64,000 nt of DNA from assembly GCF_003672135.1 (NCBI RefSeq), contig NC_039507.1, positions 5,719,624 through 5,783,623 of the forward strand, in the 5' to 3' direction. The position numbers were made by a program, and so were the translations under genes. Positions 36,521 through 51,500 of the stretch are shown piece by piece. The DNA is from Ooceraea biroi. Taxonomy: Eukaryota; Arthropoda; Insecta; Hymenoptera; Formicidae. Below the pieces are notes generated by a model that was not told the DNA's origin, did not search any database, and saw nothing but the letters and a program-made list of their open reading frames with translations. Numbering within the stretch: the first letter of the stretch is position 1; every line of letters starts with the position of its first letter.

Positions 36521-39500
36521 GTTTTCGAATAATAATATCTTATATCTATTATTTATTATACGCACAATTATCACACTCTACCAAATTAGTAACCTTCACG
36601 CGAAGACTGCCGCGTGATGGTAATCTAAACTGAACATAACGCACAACGCGAATCGAGATAACCAATCAGCGTCGCGGAAAAGAGGCAACAATGATTTTGA
36701 TTTGATTTAACACGGCTTTTTTAAGAGTGGATTCTGTAATTGTTAATATCAGTGAGAGATTTTTTGTCTATTGCATGAGATCATATTTTCTGTAAATAAA
36801 TTTTCTTCCAATTATCGACAATTTATGCAAACAGCAAAGTAGACAAGAAAGTTTGAAACGATTATATTATTTTTTTATTATACATAGCTTTTATAGATAA
36901 TAAAAGTGTTCTATCCAATATTTGGCTACTCATCCTATTTCTCTCTTGATAATGTCAAGATTAATATCGCACAGTACCTTTGCAAAGGCCTCAACAGAGT
37001 CTGTCAGGTAATACTTAATGCGTCTGCCTCTCAGGAGCTTCGGTCGCTGTTACGTCTTCACGTCCTTTTCACCCTAGCTTTTGCCCCTAGATCGTTCGGT
37101 GGGGGCGCTTAAGGAAGCTCGTACGTGTGACGAAGGGTTGGCACGCGTGAATGTTTGCGAAGCGGATTAAAAAGCGAGGAGCATCTGGCCGTAGGGAGAG
37201 AAAAAGGAATGTGGGGTGGGTCGACCCTAGATGGGTAACACAGAGGGTGAAGGAAGGAAGGAAGGCCTGGCAGAACTGGAGGAATATAATTGCACCGAAT
37301 GTCTTCGCGTTCCAACGCAGCCGCTGTGACAGCTTTTTTATACCGCTGTCTGCCTCTCTGTCATTCTATTCCTTTTCCCTTAACGTCCCTCCCCGTCTTC
37401 AGGCCTCTTATTGCTCTTTTTTCATTTAGTTTGGATTTTTTATCACTCCCTAGAAGATTTAACTCCCACAATGGGGAATTAGTACCACCTATTTGACTTT
37501 CGCTCCTCTTTATTTACATGTTATGCGATATCTGTTGAATATTGAATATTTCTAAATCTATTTATTCGTCGGGTAGTCGCAGAGAGCGTTTACATTAATT
37601 TTTCTTTCACTTCTCATTCTTAAGCATAATTATTTCTCTTAATACGTAGGAGTAATGAAAATTAATTTTTCTGATTATGGCAAATCTTTAATTTAAGTCT
37701 TTGGCAGAGTCTTCTACCAAATACGAATTCTACTTATTCCATAATATTACATTCTGTATTATCTTTCATATAATATTTTCATAAGTCGCACACGTAAAAA
37801 GAATTTTATATATATCAATATAATTCAAATATCTATCTCTTTTTTTTCTCTCTCTCTTTCTCTCTTCTGCTCTCCTTTATGTTTGCGATTATAACCATCA
37901 TTATTTCCCTCATCTTTCATAATCCTTCCGCCTCTCATTACTTTTATAACTCTCCTCTTTCCCTTCCCTCGTAACTCTTGAAGTCCACATTTTCCCTTAT
38001 CTTCCTTATCCCTGTTCCCTTTACCCCCTCCACGCTCTTCTCTTACTTTCATACTCGATTTCTATTTCCCCAGGGAGCGACAGCGGTCTCCCGATTCCCA
38101 TTGGGGGAATCAACGAGTCCTGCGGCTGAAGACAAAGCGCGGCCGTCGATGATGTGTCTGGCTCGTCGCTGGGCCGGATAATCCGAACAGCATTCGTTGA
38201 CCGGAATCGATAAGGACGAGAACGAACAAGATTGATCGCGCGAGAATCGGAAAATTAGTGGCGCCATTGATAGAATGCTCGCCGCATACCATCAATAGTC
38301 GACAGTCAAGAAAATCACGTACGTGACTAAATCGCGCCGTTATATATTCTAAAAGAGATATGCAGTGACGTAAATGAAGTGAGGAACGAATTGGATCACA
38401 CAAAAATTTTGTCAATTTTTATCACTTTTTAAGATTTCTTCTTCATTATTAGATACATGTTTTTTATTTACAAATTATTATATTGATGAATTTGATACAA
38501 TCATTGAAAATTGTTGCGTTTGATTCAATTTTGATCTAATTAAAATAGATCTAATTAAAATAGATCTAATTTCCAAAAAAGTGTAGAACAAATTTAATTG
38601 TTTTAATTAAATTGTTGTAATTAAATAAATACTCTCCTCTTTTTGTTGAAAATTATTTGTACAATTATAATGCTTCTTGCAACTTTGATTTAAAATTCGT
38701 TAAATTGTAATACGATCGAGAAGAAAGTTAACAAATTAAGTTACTAACATTTCGACTGATGATTTCATACCCAAAACCATCCCCATAGTGAGAATCGCGT
38801 ACGCACATTATCGTTGATTATCGCACGTACTGTACGATCATTATATAATAAATCCATAAAATTTTCGCTTAGACCATTGATTCATAAACCTCATGATCTT
38901 GCATCGAGCCACGAATTATTCTCGAAGCTCAATTGGTGAATACCTGTCGCGAACTCGTATCTGCGTTCTCGTTGTCGGTCGTTTGCCCCTCGGATAGGAT
39001 TTATGACGCTGGTGCACGTACACACGATGACACGTTCGATCGTATCGTCAGTCTGGCGATTTGTTCCCTAGGAGCATCGACAGTAACCAGTATCCATTTC
39101 CTCAGGACAGACTTTTTACATGATTCATATTACTCTCGGAGAAAATATTGCCATTACGATATATCATACTTGCGGTTTTGACGCGGTTGGTGGTGGTTTA
39201 ACGTACGGTCAATTGCAGATAATGTGTGATACAGAATGTGCTTAGCAAATTATTTAAATTATTTTACGATTTTCTTTCAAAAAAAATTAATACACGCAGA
39301 AAACGTGCTTGTATGTAGCTAACAAAAATTAATAAATAATAATAATATATGGAAAATATCACATTTGTATCAAGAAATAAATAACAGAATACATTTGCAC
39401 GAATAACATTCGATCTCGCGTTCGAGATATGAGAACTGTTTTTTACGTGTATCTATACATGCATGTCTAGTATGCATACGAAAATTTCTTTCGTGCAAGA

Positions 39501-42500
39501 CTAACTTTGTTTGCGATAGGAAGCTGCAGGTCGCATAGGAAAAATTGAGTTTCCCTGGCGTCATAGGAGCCGTGTGCGTATTGCCCGACGACGTTTCCTT
39601 TCTCTTCTTTTATCGCCGTTCATTCCTTCGATCTCGGTCTCTTCATTTTCTGCCCCCTTTCGCCTTTTCTTTCCCTGGCTTCTTTTCTTCACTCGGACCT
39701 CGTGGACGTGAAAGTTCAAGGGACTTTCAAGCAACGGTAACGCAGTTATTCCGCGTGCATGAAAAGGGGCAAGAGGCCGGGAATGGTGGCCACGGTCGTG
39801 AAAGTCCCCGAAAGGAACTCATCATGGAAAGTCGTTCGTTCCAATAGGAATTCTTGTGGAATTTTGGAGGTTCGGTTAAGGTCCCGATCATCTCATAACG
39901 AAATTGCGCGATGCCAAGGTCGATTACGATGTGCGAAAGCATGTGGTCAATTACACATTCGTCGAAATAAAAGGGTATTTTTTGTTCATTGGACACGAAA
40001 AGGAATGCAGGGAGGCTACATCGCACAACGATTAAATGCAAATTAAAACAAGTTTTAAAACAGATTAATTGGTAATTGTATTTCTGCGTGGCAACACATA
40101 TACATACATATACACACATACACACAGAAGGAATGAGATTTTGATGCAATTAGCGTGCTGTTAATAAAGATCCTGGCGTTTGCGTTGAAATTAATTAATT
40201 GCTGTGATATTAATTAATTAGTTTATATGGCAGGAGTTTCATTAGCAGCACGTATTTAATTAGTCACTTATAGTATATATTAATAAATGCCTATAGAGTC
40301 AAGTAACATAAAAATATTTTTGTCCAATTAGTTATTATGAAATTTCTGGTGAGCTTTTGAGAGAAAGAGCATTCTCGACTACGCATAAAAGAACGGAATA
40401 TATATCGAGAGGAATGTAAAGATGAGAATATAGTGCTCCTTTCAAGAAGTTTGTTTTTATTCGTTGCCTTTAAGAACTTCCCCTGACAACGGGTTTTATG
40501 TCGTTTAAAAGTTTTATAAGGTTCACCAAATGTTTGGATTGTGTAATAAAGAGGGGAAGCCAGCGGATAATAATAGGTTGACCTTCGTCATGGAAAACGA
40601 GAAAACAAGATGTTATGAGGATATAAGCGAGAATATTCAAGATAAGTTTAAACGTGGAAGATGCCACCTCTCGCTTGAAAAGCTCGCGTATATTAGTCGT
40701 CCTATTTTTAACAAGAAGCCCCCTCCGAAATCATCATTGCGGTTATCATTGGCTTGTACAATATACATGATGCATTTCTAATGTAAATTAGATTCTTCTA
40801 ATTATCGATCATTATATTCTCAACGTTTTACATTTCACGCAATGTTCTCGTAAATTATCAGCTACCAATATAATCTATTTTATAGAACTTTTATAGAATA
40901 GAACTAATATTTTATATAGAACTAATGTAAATTGTACAACAGGCATAATAACGCAGAGGGATGATTCATTATAAATCCATACGTAATCTTCCTCACTCGC
41001 TCGGGGAACGGTAGGGAGCCTTCATATATCACACGGATATCATCCGCTATTTTACTTTTATCACGTTAAAAAATGACCGGCCATTTGAATAAACTAATCG
41101 GAACGGCGATAAAGAATATTTACACGGGGGGGGGAAGGGGGGAGATGCACAAAAATCGATGTATAGCCGTTTGAAATGTGCGGCACGTGCCGGTGCGAGG
41201 ATTAATGACAGCGCGTCGTTACCGTGTTCGTGCCAGCGAGGGATATACGGTCTGCTGCTGCCGCGGAATTGCTGCCGCGAAGGAATTTTATACGTGCATC
41301 CCGTACAGCGTTGTGCCTTATGGGGGTTGCACTTTTATGCCGCGGCCGCGGTACAATTCCGCGCTGCAGGCGTAACGCGGAGGATTTCCGTTCGGCACGT
41401 TGCGTGGCAACGAACCGAGATGTATCGCCCCCGAGTACGGTGCATACTTGACGAGACGATACGGAATATCGGAGAAGTTGTGGGCGAGAATCACCTGTCG
41501 AGAGAACTACGGCCACGACTCTGCGCCCCTTTCGCAAATCGCGAGCAAATGGCGAACATGCCCTTTTAAAAAAGTTCGTATATTGATTCTGGCTGACGTA
41601 AGAATTTTGATTTTGTGTTAATTAATTTTACCGATATAAATTGCACGGCGGTAAAGCAGCACAAGTATTGGTCTCATTAATTTCTTCTTGGGATTTTCGT
41701 TAAGAAACACGAACTACTCGAACTATCGTTCGCTACACGAACGGTTCATTAATATTTTACGATTCGCCGAAGATGGAAGGGGTCATTAATTATTAATCGT
41801 GCTAATCAATAATAAATCAGGTTAAATGAAATTTCGAACGTATTTGGATATTCAGTTCCTGGTATCCACTTTTGGCACTCAGATATTCGTAGAATTGAAA
41901 TAACTGGGGTGACATAAATATAATCGACTAGCTCTGAATAATTAAAATATCTTGAATATAACACAGTAATTGAATATGCATATAACACAGTTTATTATTT
42001 AGCAGTCACGATAAGAACTAATAAAATCGATATTTAAATTTGCTTGAATATTCAAATAATATAATTGTTCCAATATTTACAGTTCTAGTCACGTCAATGG
42101 TCAACGAGTTTTCATTGCCGGAAGAATGTTCCTTTAAACGCAAAATGTCGCGCGAAAATAACTTTCATTTTCTGTCGCAAAGACTTGCTATTTTCGCTTC
42201 TGTGGAAATTGCTTCACAGCACCGCTATACGTATTTAAATGTGGTTTGGTTGGATGCACGCGGTAGTCGCGGTGTGATGCAATAAATGCGGACGAACGAA
42301 ATTTCGGCTCGATTTCTGGGTCTCTATCGGATAAATGAAACGTTTCATTAATCAATAGCCGTTGTCACATGCCGTTGTTACCTTGTTTGCCGAGCATCGT
42401 CGGTATCTCATTCCAATATTATTCCGTTTGATGCAATCTTTCCTTGCTCGCATAAAAATTGCAAAAGGAATGTAACTTTCATCTGATACGCATCCGTCAC

Positions 42501-45500
42501 AAATGATATGTTCCTTTCATGTCGAAAGGCATCTTCTTGCAATTTTACTTCAACAGCTTCATTTTGTAGTATTTGATATTTGTACGCAGATTGATACTTA
42601 CGATGCGAATCGTAACGACGCTCCTGCACAGTATGCATTTGAATGTATAACGAATGGAAAAGCTCAACAGAAGAAGAATCTATGTACTCCATCAAACGCA
42701 TATTTGTTCAGAGAAAGTACCTTTATGTACAAGGGGATACAAGGGAGCAAAATGTTCCCTTAGTTAGTTTCTAGCTACCTGTCTCCTACAAAGTCATAAC
42801 TGGATAAGGGCTTGGCAAACTGCAGTTGTATGTGCCTAAGAAGCCATCCTGTCTCCCTTGTATTGCCGTCATCAAATATTTGCCCTGTCAATCGATAGTT
42901 CTTGCTGGGAGAAGACGGCGACGCGCTCTCGATGTCGGCCGGTGATCAAATCGCCGTTGCGTAGAAAACGATTACGGTAACCTGCCGATATCCGCGGGAT
43001 ACTTTACGTCCCGGACAGATAATATGATTGAGCAAATAAAAGTTTTCCCATCCGGTGGAGAGAGCAGGGGTAGATCTCGAAATTGAACAGCAAAGATGCG
43101 CGGTACATCGAAGTCACGAAGCAACTCTGATATGCGTAGGAAAAGTATCAAATAAAGTCAAACAACTTTGATATACTTGATTTAATATCGTCCTATATAC
43201 TCAACTGCCTGATGTATTTCCACTTCTATACCATCCGTCCGAAATGTACATTCAACAATTGATCGTATTCCATGATCAATGCTGGTAATATATGATAAAA
43301 TTATATTTTTTATTTCCTGAGTCGACCTGGGAATCTCATTTACCATTGTGAAAGCTTACGAGAATATTCGAGGTGATATTTCGGCTAAAAAATGACATAA
43401 GCGGAGTTTGTATAATCTTATTAAAGAAGAAGAATGCTGTATTTTGTGTTCCTGTTTTATTTAAAAACGTTACCTTTCGAATATTTAAACTTTGTCAGTA
43501 ATTATAATTATTTAAAAATAGACGATAAATTCTCATGCTTTCACATTACATCGTAAAAAAGTGAACATCCCTCTCCCTACTTACGTCCTTCTTACGTCGA
43601 AACATTAAACAAATCGCAAGCTTCATTAAAGATTAAAATTAAGCCTCAACGACTAATCCCCCACGAAAAGTAATCCGCGGTCGGCGACTCCCGACGATCC
43701 TGAGAGAGCGGATGGTAAGCTCACGTGGGGTGGGAACGTCTCGGAGGGTTGTTGAAGGGTCGCGCAGGTTGGCGCCAGGACGCGCTAACAATGGGTAAAA
43801 TAGCTAGCTTGCGGTTCGTTTTACGCCGGTTGAGCTTTCGCGCTGTGAAAGGATTTCCGATCCTCCTTTGATTCGTTCTCTCCAACTCACCCTCCCGTAA
43901 CTGGTGCATACATCCCCCGCGCCAACTCTGAGTGCTTTCTCGCAGAAATTGAAATTGAAGCTTCGCCACTGAATCGTGCCGACAAATCGTAGGATTTATT
44001 TAGGACGCTGTAAGAGCACAGTTGACGACTTAAATAACGACGATGAGTCACCGTTTTCGTACGAATCTTTTGGAGCTTCATTCTGCTTTTAGCTATCTCG
44101 TTGCATGAATTTATTCGAAAGGTCGGAGAGAGATTGTTCTCACTCGCAATATCGTAGCAAAAGTAATTTTGTATTCTGATATTTAAAATTTGTATCTTTC
44201 TGCTGTTATGCTAGTAAAAGACTACCAGAGGTTCTACTTACGCATATAATATTTATCAATAAAATAGATTCTTTAATTAGTGATGCTAGTAAAAAACGTT
44301 ACACTTTTTATGCTTATGCACGTGTATAAGCACGTGATCCTGTCATGAATACGTGTTCTGCGGTGCAAATTACATCACGTTTTGCGGTATCGTTTAATTA
44401 TGGAATAGTGTTATCGGTTTCTCTCTAATAATTACCTATCTTCCATGCGTGCACCGTTTGCGCTTTGCTACAGAAACTGAAATTGGAGATTTACTACTGG
44501 GACCAGGTGAATGATGAAATAGCTTGTTCCTGTACGTATACTCATGCGACCGACATCAAACATATCAATTTGCCTCATTTCTGTAATGATTTATTAACAT
44601 CCTTGTAAGATTCAAAAGATCAAGCATAAACCTATTTCCCCTTACTAACATTTTTGAATTATGCATAGATCTATTATCAGCATAGATCTGTTATCGTTTT
44701 TGACATAATTTATTACGTTATACCAAGAATTTTCTGCTTTTGTGGCATACATTTATTATAAATATTATTAACAAGGATATATATTATTTCGTTACGACAG
44801 AGAAAATAAAATTATCATCCCCCCGTTCAATTTTACGTCTCGTCACATACTTCGTCGTGCGCTCTATGAAATAAACGGCGAATTGTGGGCTTTGGATTCG
44901 GGAAATTTAATTGCTCGCCACCCTGTCGCGTTGATGTAAATCGATCCTCGTTGCGGTCAGCCATTCGACTTTCAAAATCGGCTCGGCCGTTCCACGCCGT
45001 TTCGGAATTGAGCCTGTGCCAGTCGTGTTTGAGTAGCGCGTTTTGTAGAAACGCTCTGGCATATTGCGCTTCATCGCCGAAAAGGAAGGTCCATAGGTTG
45101 GCTCGCCGCTATTTGCTCGGAATCCGAATGAAATTTCTGAACCATTTCGACGACTGCGCCTGCGGTTCATCGTGAGGATAACTCTTAACCATTTCTCTTC
45201 CCTTTGACATTAATGCTATTCTAATTCTAAATAGAGCGCACGAGGTATTTTATGAAATTATGTGAGAGGTATAAAAGATCAATAAATTTTGGATAATTAA
45301 GTTTACATCTAAAAAGCAACAACACGAATTTCAACTTATGACTTGTTCAATTAATACTTCGAGATAAATTCGACGATTTTCATAATTTTTCCCATTGACG
45401 TATGCGCGTCTCTAATATTTCACTTCCTCGAAAATTACATCGCCAGACATTATCGACCAACAATTAACGCGTAAGTTGATTATATCTAGATGAACTGCCA

Positions 45501-48500
45501 TTACCATACATCCTCTTGAAGCTGCATTGATTATATTGAGGGCGCGATTTAACACAATTCCGTTACCACCCACGTCAGTATTTTTAAAAAGTAGATTAGC
45601 CGTCGATTCAAACCACGTCAATAAAAATGTTACAAACACGCGACATAGAATAAAGTGGATTACCGGAAGCCGATTTCTTAAGTTAATCTACTGCCACGCA
45701 ATCTATTTCGCGCTCACTTCCTGAAATGCGGGAATAAATTTTTATTTAAATCGTACTTTATTCCGAGAGGCAAACATTTTCGGCTTTAAAAAGCACTCTG
45801 AATCACCAATCTTTCCTTTGCCTCGTTTTGTTATATCGTTTGTCGACTTATCTTGTTTCGTCACTGATATTGCGTTCAATACCTGTCCCTGCCTACTTTT
45901 TTTCGCACGCGTATTTATTCCGCACACGTGCTTCAGAATAGCCTTCCCGTTCTAACACAAGATTGATCAATCCTGTTTACCTTGAATAGGACGCATCCGA
46001 CGAGTGCGCTGTTGTACAAAAGTCTCTTAACAAATTTCACAAACTGACAAAGTGTGATTCGCACAGCGAATTCTCGCCATTTCGTGTCCCGTTTGCACAG
46101 AAGAATCTGCCACGAAAAACGAGAAAAATATACGTACTTTCTAATTTGATTATAATCAAGTAATCTAAATAAATTTTAAGGAAATTTCAGATATTTAAAT
46201 GTGTAATTATATTTTATAATACGAGATTTATGAAGATATTGAGAGACTAATTAAATGCGACACAGTTTCTCCTTATAAACTTCATGCAAATCATTTACTC
46301 AAATCATTAGAGTCTAGACATTTGAGAAAATGTTTTCTTTCGTTGTTCCTGTTTGTTCATAAAACAAATATCATCGTTTATTTTATTTCTCGATTTTTGT
46401 GCCACCCTGGGATAATACATTTGAATGAAACAAAAAAAACATGGTAAAGGTGACCATACAAATTTTAAATGAATTACCGTGTAAAATATATCCTGTTTTT
46501 GCGGAGTGGCGCGATACGGTATCTCTGGTACCGTGACACATTACAATGGCCATTTTTTATCTTCCGGTATTCGGGAAATTAAATAACGGAGAAATTTATT
46601 TCTCGTGGGAACGCACAATTCGTTTATAATTTCGCGTCGTGAAATCGCGCTAGCGCTATGCTTTAATGGCATTTATTTTTATGACGTTAATGTCATGATG
46701 TTTGTTAACTGCATGATTACTGTGATATAGATATTTCGTTTCTTCCAAATAATTAAATTTTATCTCGAAAAGATTTAATGTTTCAGATATTATCAAGATA
46801 GTTAGCTTGCTAACTTATAGATACGTAGTGTTTTCTCATAGCTGTTATCATTAAATGTTGATCTATATTTTAAGAATAAACCAGATTAAGTATCTGATTG
46901 TTACAGATAATAAATTATATTGTATTAAATATAAGAGGAGTTGTAGGAGTTGTAGGAGATAGAGTAAGTTGTAGGGATACTTTTCCTTTTCCTTTTACAC
47001 ACGCACAGGATGTAGAATATGCGTATGCCGAAAGCGGTAAGAATTACTTTAGTTACTTTTCATATATCAGCGATATAATTCAGTTCAATAGATGTATATA
47101 CGCGCGTCGGGAAATTACAGACAATCGTTCACTATCGTTTTGCTTGCTCGGTATGAACAGTTTCCGCACCTTTGTCTCTTTGTCTGATTGCACCCTTTAT
47201 GTCTACATCCGTAACTATCGATCTATGTCTATCTATCTCGGTTGTCTATGTCTATCTATCTGTTACATGTCTCTCGTCCTTTTGCCAACAAAATTTTGGC
47301 AGATATTTGCAGAAAATTATTTCGATAGATTGGCTATTTGAACATAAAGAATCTTTATCGATCTCAAACGATCGTCGTTTCACGTAAAGATACATGGTCG
47401 CGTACACTTAGCGCGAGACACTACCGTGTCTTGTGATCTATGTCTACCTGCCTGCTTTCGCCGATTGCGTATGGTTTAACTAGATCATGAAGCAAATACT
47501 ATCTTTTTAAAATTGCCAATCACGCGACGATACGCCAACGTATTTGTCATATTAGAAGCTGTAAACACCGTATCAGGTATTTGCTGAAAACAGTTTTGTT
47601 TCATCGTCAACGTTCTGAATAAAATTCGTCTACATCTTCCTTTTAAATAAATATTCACAAGTCAAGAATTTTGGAAAAATATCTAATATATTTTACATAC
47701 GAATACCCGGTCCACCTGACAAGTATCACTTTAATCTTATTTCGCTACGGAAGAGTTTCCATAATGCAAACTCTTTTGCGTCGCGATAACATACCCGGGT
47801 TTATTTCCACGATTATGTTTCCCCACAAACGTAAAGTCATACGGCGTGAGAAGAATCGGGCAGACGACGATTTCCCACGAGTGATGCTCGCGCGCATTTG
47901 AAACTGTCGTAAAATTGCTATTCTTGGAATTTGGCAGAAAAACATAAATGCGAAACTATCAGCGCGCTGAACTGTTTCGTAGCAATGAATGTTCGAGATA
48001 AATTACTATCTCGTCATCACGTTGTTTCCCAGCATCACTTCAGTCAGAAACGATTTGCTCCGTTTACAAATAGCAGACTTTAAAATAAAGAACGATTCAC
48101 AAGTAGCGTAAAAAAAACAAATCTGTGCATCAAATTTCCAAGATTGTTTTAATTGCTTCTGTATAAATACAAAATCTTCTAGAAATAAAACTTTAACATT
48201 ATCTTTACATTGTTATTTATAATGTGTGTGTACATACGAGACTTGAAAATATGCTAGAACCATAAACGATTAAGTAAGCTAGGTGGTGAATTTATTCACA
48301 TTAGAACGCAGTCGTCCATCGCCAAACAAGACGATCCACGACGATCTCTAATGGATCGCTAAGCACAGCGTCCAACCCCGCAGTCTCGCATGTCTACACA
48401 CACGTGAAATGTATGCAAAATGCAATTTTACTGAAAGCCGTAGTCGGCAGCCCGCGTAAGAGCCACCCGCTTGTCGGAGACAATTCTGACGGAATAGCAT

Positions 48501-51500
48501 GTAGAAAGAGCGCCTTTTTCCGATCCATTCTTTAAATCAACAGGGATTCTTCACGAGCTTTCGTCAATTCATCGGATCGCGAACAGGTGAGTACTTCGAT
48601 CATACGAGGAGCATAACAACGCGGAAGCATAACAATGCGACGAAAACAATTAATATTTTTGTAGCAATATTGTTTTTTATCATAATATAAATAAGAATAT
48701 CAAATTATTGAAATATGAATAAAAATGTAAAAGTTAAAAAGTTAATGTAAAAGTATTGAATTGGCGATGTCAATTAGTTTTTTTTTACTTATATAATTAA
48801 AGAAAAGATTCCATAAATAAGTAAATCTTTTAATGCAATAAAGAGAGAAGAATCAAGATGAAATTTAAAGAATTACGAATTACGTTACGTATTCTACAAT
48901 ATTATGCATTCGCGGATTTATGAAAGATGAGATCCTCATCTCTTCGCGATCACGGAAATGCTCTTTTCTGAGAAACGTCGTCGAGACGTTCGATGTATCC
49001 TTAGACTTTAAAGACTTTAGCTTGGAAGAATCGTCTTACGTCAATCATGTGAAATGAATAGTTAATACAGTGTCGTTGGCAGATTGATCCGCTCAGATTT
49101 CTTATTCTAAGCTCACCGCTTTTACCAAAGCGTTACATCTCGAAATCCTTGTCCGGTTTTTAAACTGCAAATTCTCTTATCTCGCAATACAAGACAAGAG
49201 CATAAAATAATTCGCAAAATCATACATTTGGATTATATCAAGAAAACATATGACTTATTGAATCGTATTATATAATTTTTACTTTACGACATTTTTTTAA
49301 TATGATTTATTATCACGATATTTTATTATATGATTTATCGAATTTATTCTTTTCAAGCTTACAGTTATTAGCGAACAGTTATTATTATAATATTCAGCTA
49401 ACTCTACTGTATATACGGAACTCCACAATTTAGCATACGCATAGATAAATCTAGTCGCTTTCAGCGAACAATGGCATCGTTTACCGCAAGTCCGAGGGTT
49501 GCGTCGTGCGAAGGGTTGCGCCAGGTCGACGGGCCCTTCACGTAACTATACGATGACAGTGATATGACGTACGCATTATACTTATAGCAGCGTGAAACGC
49601 ACGTCGCGTGAGTTGACTGATGCCTGCAAACCGCAACTTTAGCACATCGCATCTGGCTGATACGGTCCAGCCAGAATATTGAGCGATATAAATGAGAAAC
49701 AGCACGGGGTGAGTTATATCTCGAGCCGGTTTATTTTATGTACACCCCTATGAACGTTTCACACGCTTCCCGGTTGGACTCGGTATCCCATAATGCGCAT
49801 GAATCTTTTACAATATGGAAACGTGTGCGAATTTCGTCGTTGCGGTACACGCGTCCCTTACATTTTCGCATATCCGCAAAACTTTTTCGATTATTTACTC
49901 ATGTCTTCGTCTAATGTCTATTGTAAGTGCTCAATCTGAACTCGCATACATTTAAAACGCACTTAGTATTCAATTTAAATGCACACGCTACGCAGTTGCC
50001 GTTTTTTCGTACGGATAGACGCATCCGTCTTGATGCAAAATTCATGATTTGCTGGGATGCCAGCTGGACGGAATAAAGAAACTTTCGCAGCAGACAAACC
50101 TACCCTTGTCTTTCTCTCGCATTTGCAGAGATGCACAGCTCTGATGCACACATCGTGCAATGTACATAAAAAAATCTTACATCTTGGCAGCGGACTTTAT
50201 TTTGCAGGTAAAAACAAAATTGCAACCAATCCCTCGTGAGTGTAACAATAAAAGTGGTTTGTTGAATTCAACCATGGGTAAGGAAAATCGCAGAAAACCA
50301 GAAAAATTGTCGAACGTAATTCTTTTGCGCGTTCTATGCGCTGAAATGTTCCGCAGCATCTAAGATATAAATCATTGATATCGCTTTTTTTCTTAGCATC
50401 AACGAAGATAATATATATGAGTTTTTCATGTGAGTCACTTGCGCTACTTCCACGACGCGTCATATAAAATGGTGGCCGAGATTGTCTGGCAAATTGCTCG
50501 TGAAACGTTGTCATCGAGATTGTATTGTTGCGGAAAAGACTTATTCGTGACATATTCCCGGGTGCGATGAACGACGAGAAGTTGCGCGCTTGAAAGGGCA
50601 GCTATTGCCGCGCGACTGACATACCTGGACATACTGGTTAACTTCGTTAACTAGACGAAAATTAACGGCGACGTAATTTGTCTTAGTTCGGTGATGAAGG
50701 TACGACAGCTGTGCTTCGACTCCCGCGAGAGATGTATATTTCGGTTATAAGCTTGGTCACGTATGACCAAATAGGACGAATTTCATATGTAATTCTAGCG
50801 CTGAAGATGTTACGGAGTTCATTCATATAAATTCATGAGAAGGATAAAGAAAGGAAATTTAAAAAATTCAATTAAATACTTTATTGCTATACTTTAGATA
50901 GAATCTACATAGAGAAGATTTTGATATACGTGAGATTTTTATTAGTTTTTATTTATAGCAATATATATCACAATTTTCTGTAGATATACTAGACGAATAA
51001 ATAAAATAATAGATTATAGACATATACGAATACGAATCGATTTAGAATAAGAGTAACTTCTTTCAATCAACCTCTGATTTAAAATACTGAACAACATGTC
51101 CAGTTACTCTAAAAGAATCGTTCTTATATAAAAGGATATTCAAGTAACGAATATATTTATATGTGGTTCAGGACACCGTTCAGTACTCGCTGACATACTT
51201 AACCAGTTTTCTTTCATTTATAAGTAAACATCACTGTGCATTTAAGAAACGTGTCGGTCTGTCGAAATAACTTTCTCTGTAAAACAAGACTGGGTCCGTA
51301 GACCTCACGCTGCGCGATGAGAGGGCAATTGTGATCCGCGCGTTTCGCACGTGGAAAACTCGGCGCAACAATGGTGGTGCTCGGCTAGATTGCGCGGCGC
51401 AATATCCACCGTGATTACGTCGGCCGTCATATCTCGCGGACATAATTGAATTTGCGACGGTGTAGCCGTCCTGATTTTCTTTCACCCGTCCGTCGTACCA

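Noticed and set aside
41159..41569. 136-codon open frame in a GC-rich island
   Set aside because: Several frames are open at once on both strands, as expected from composition; no family similarity.
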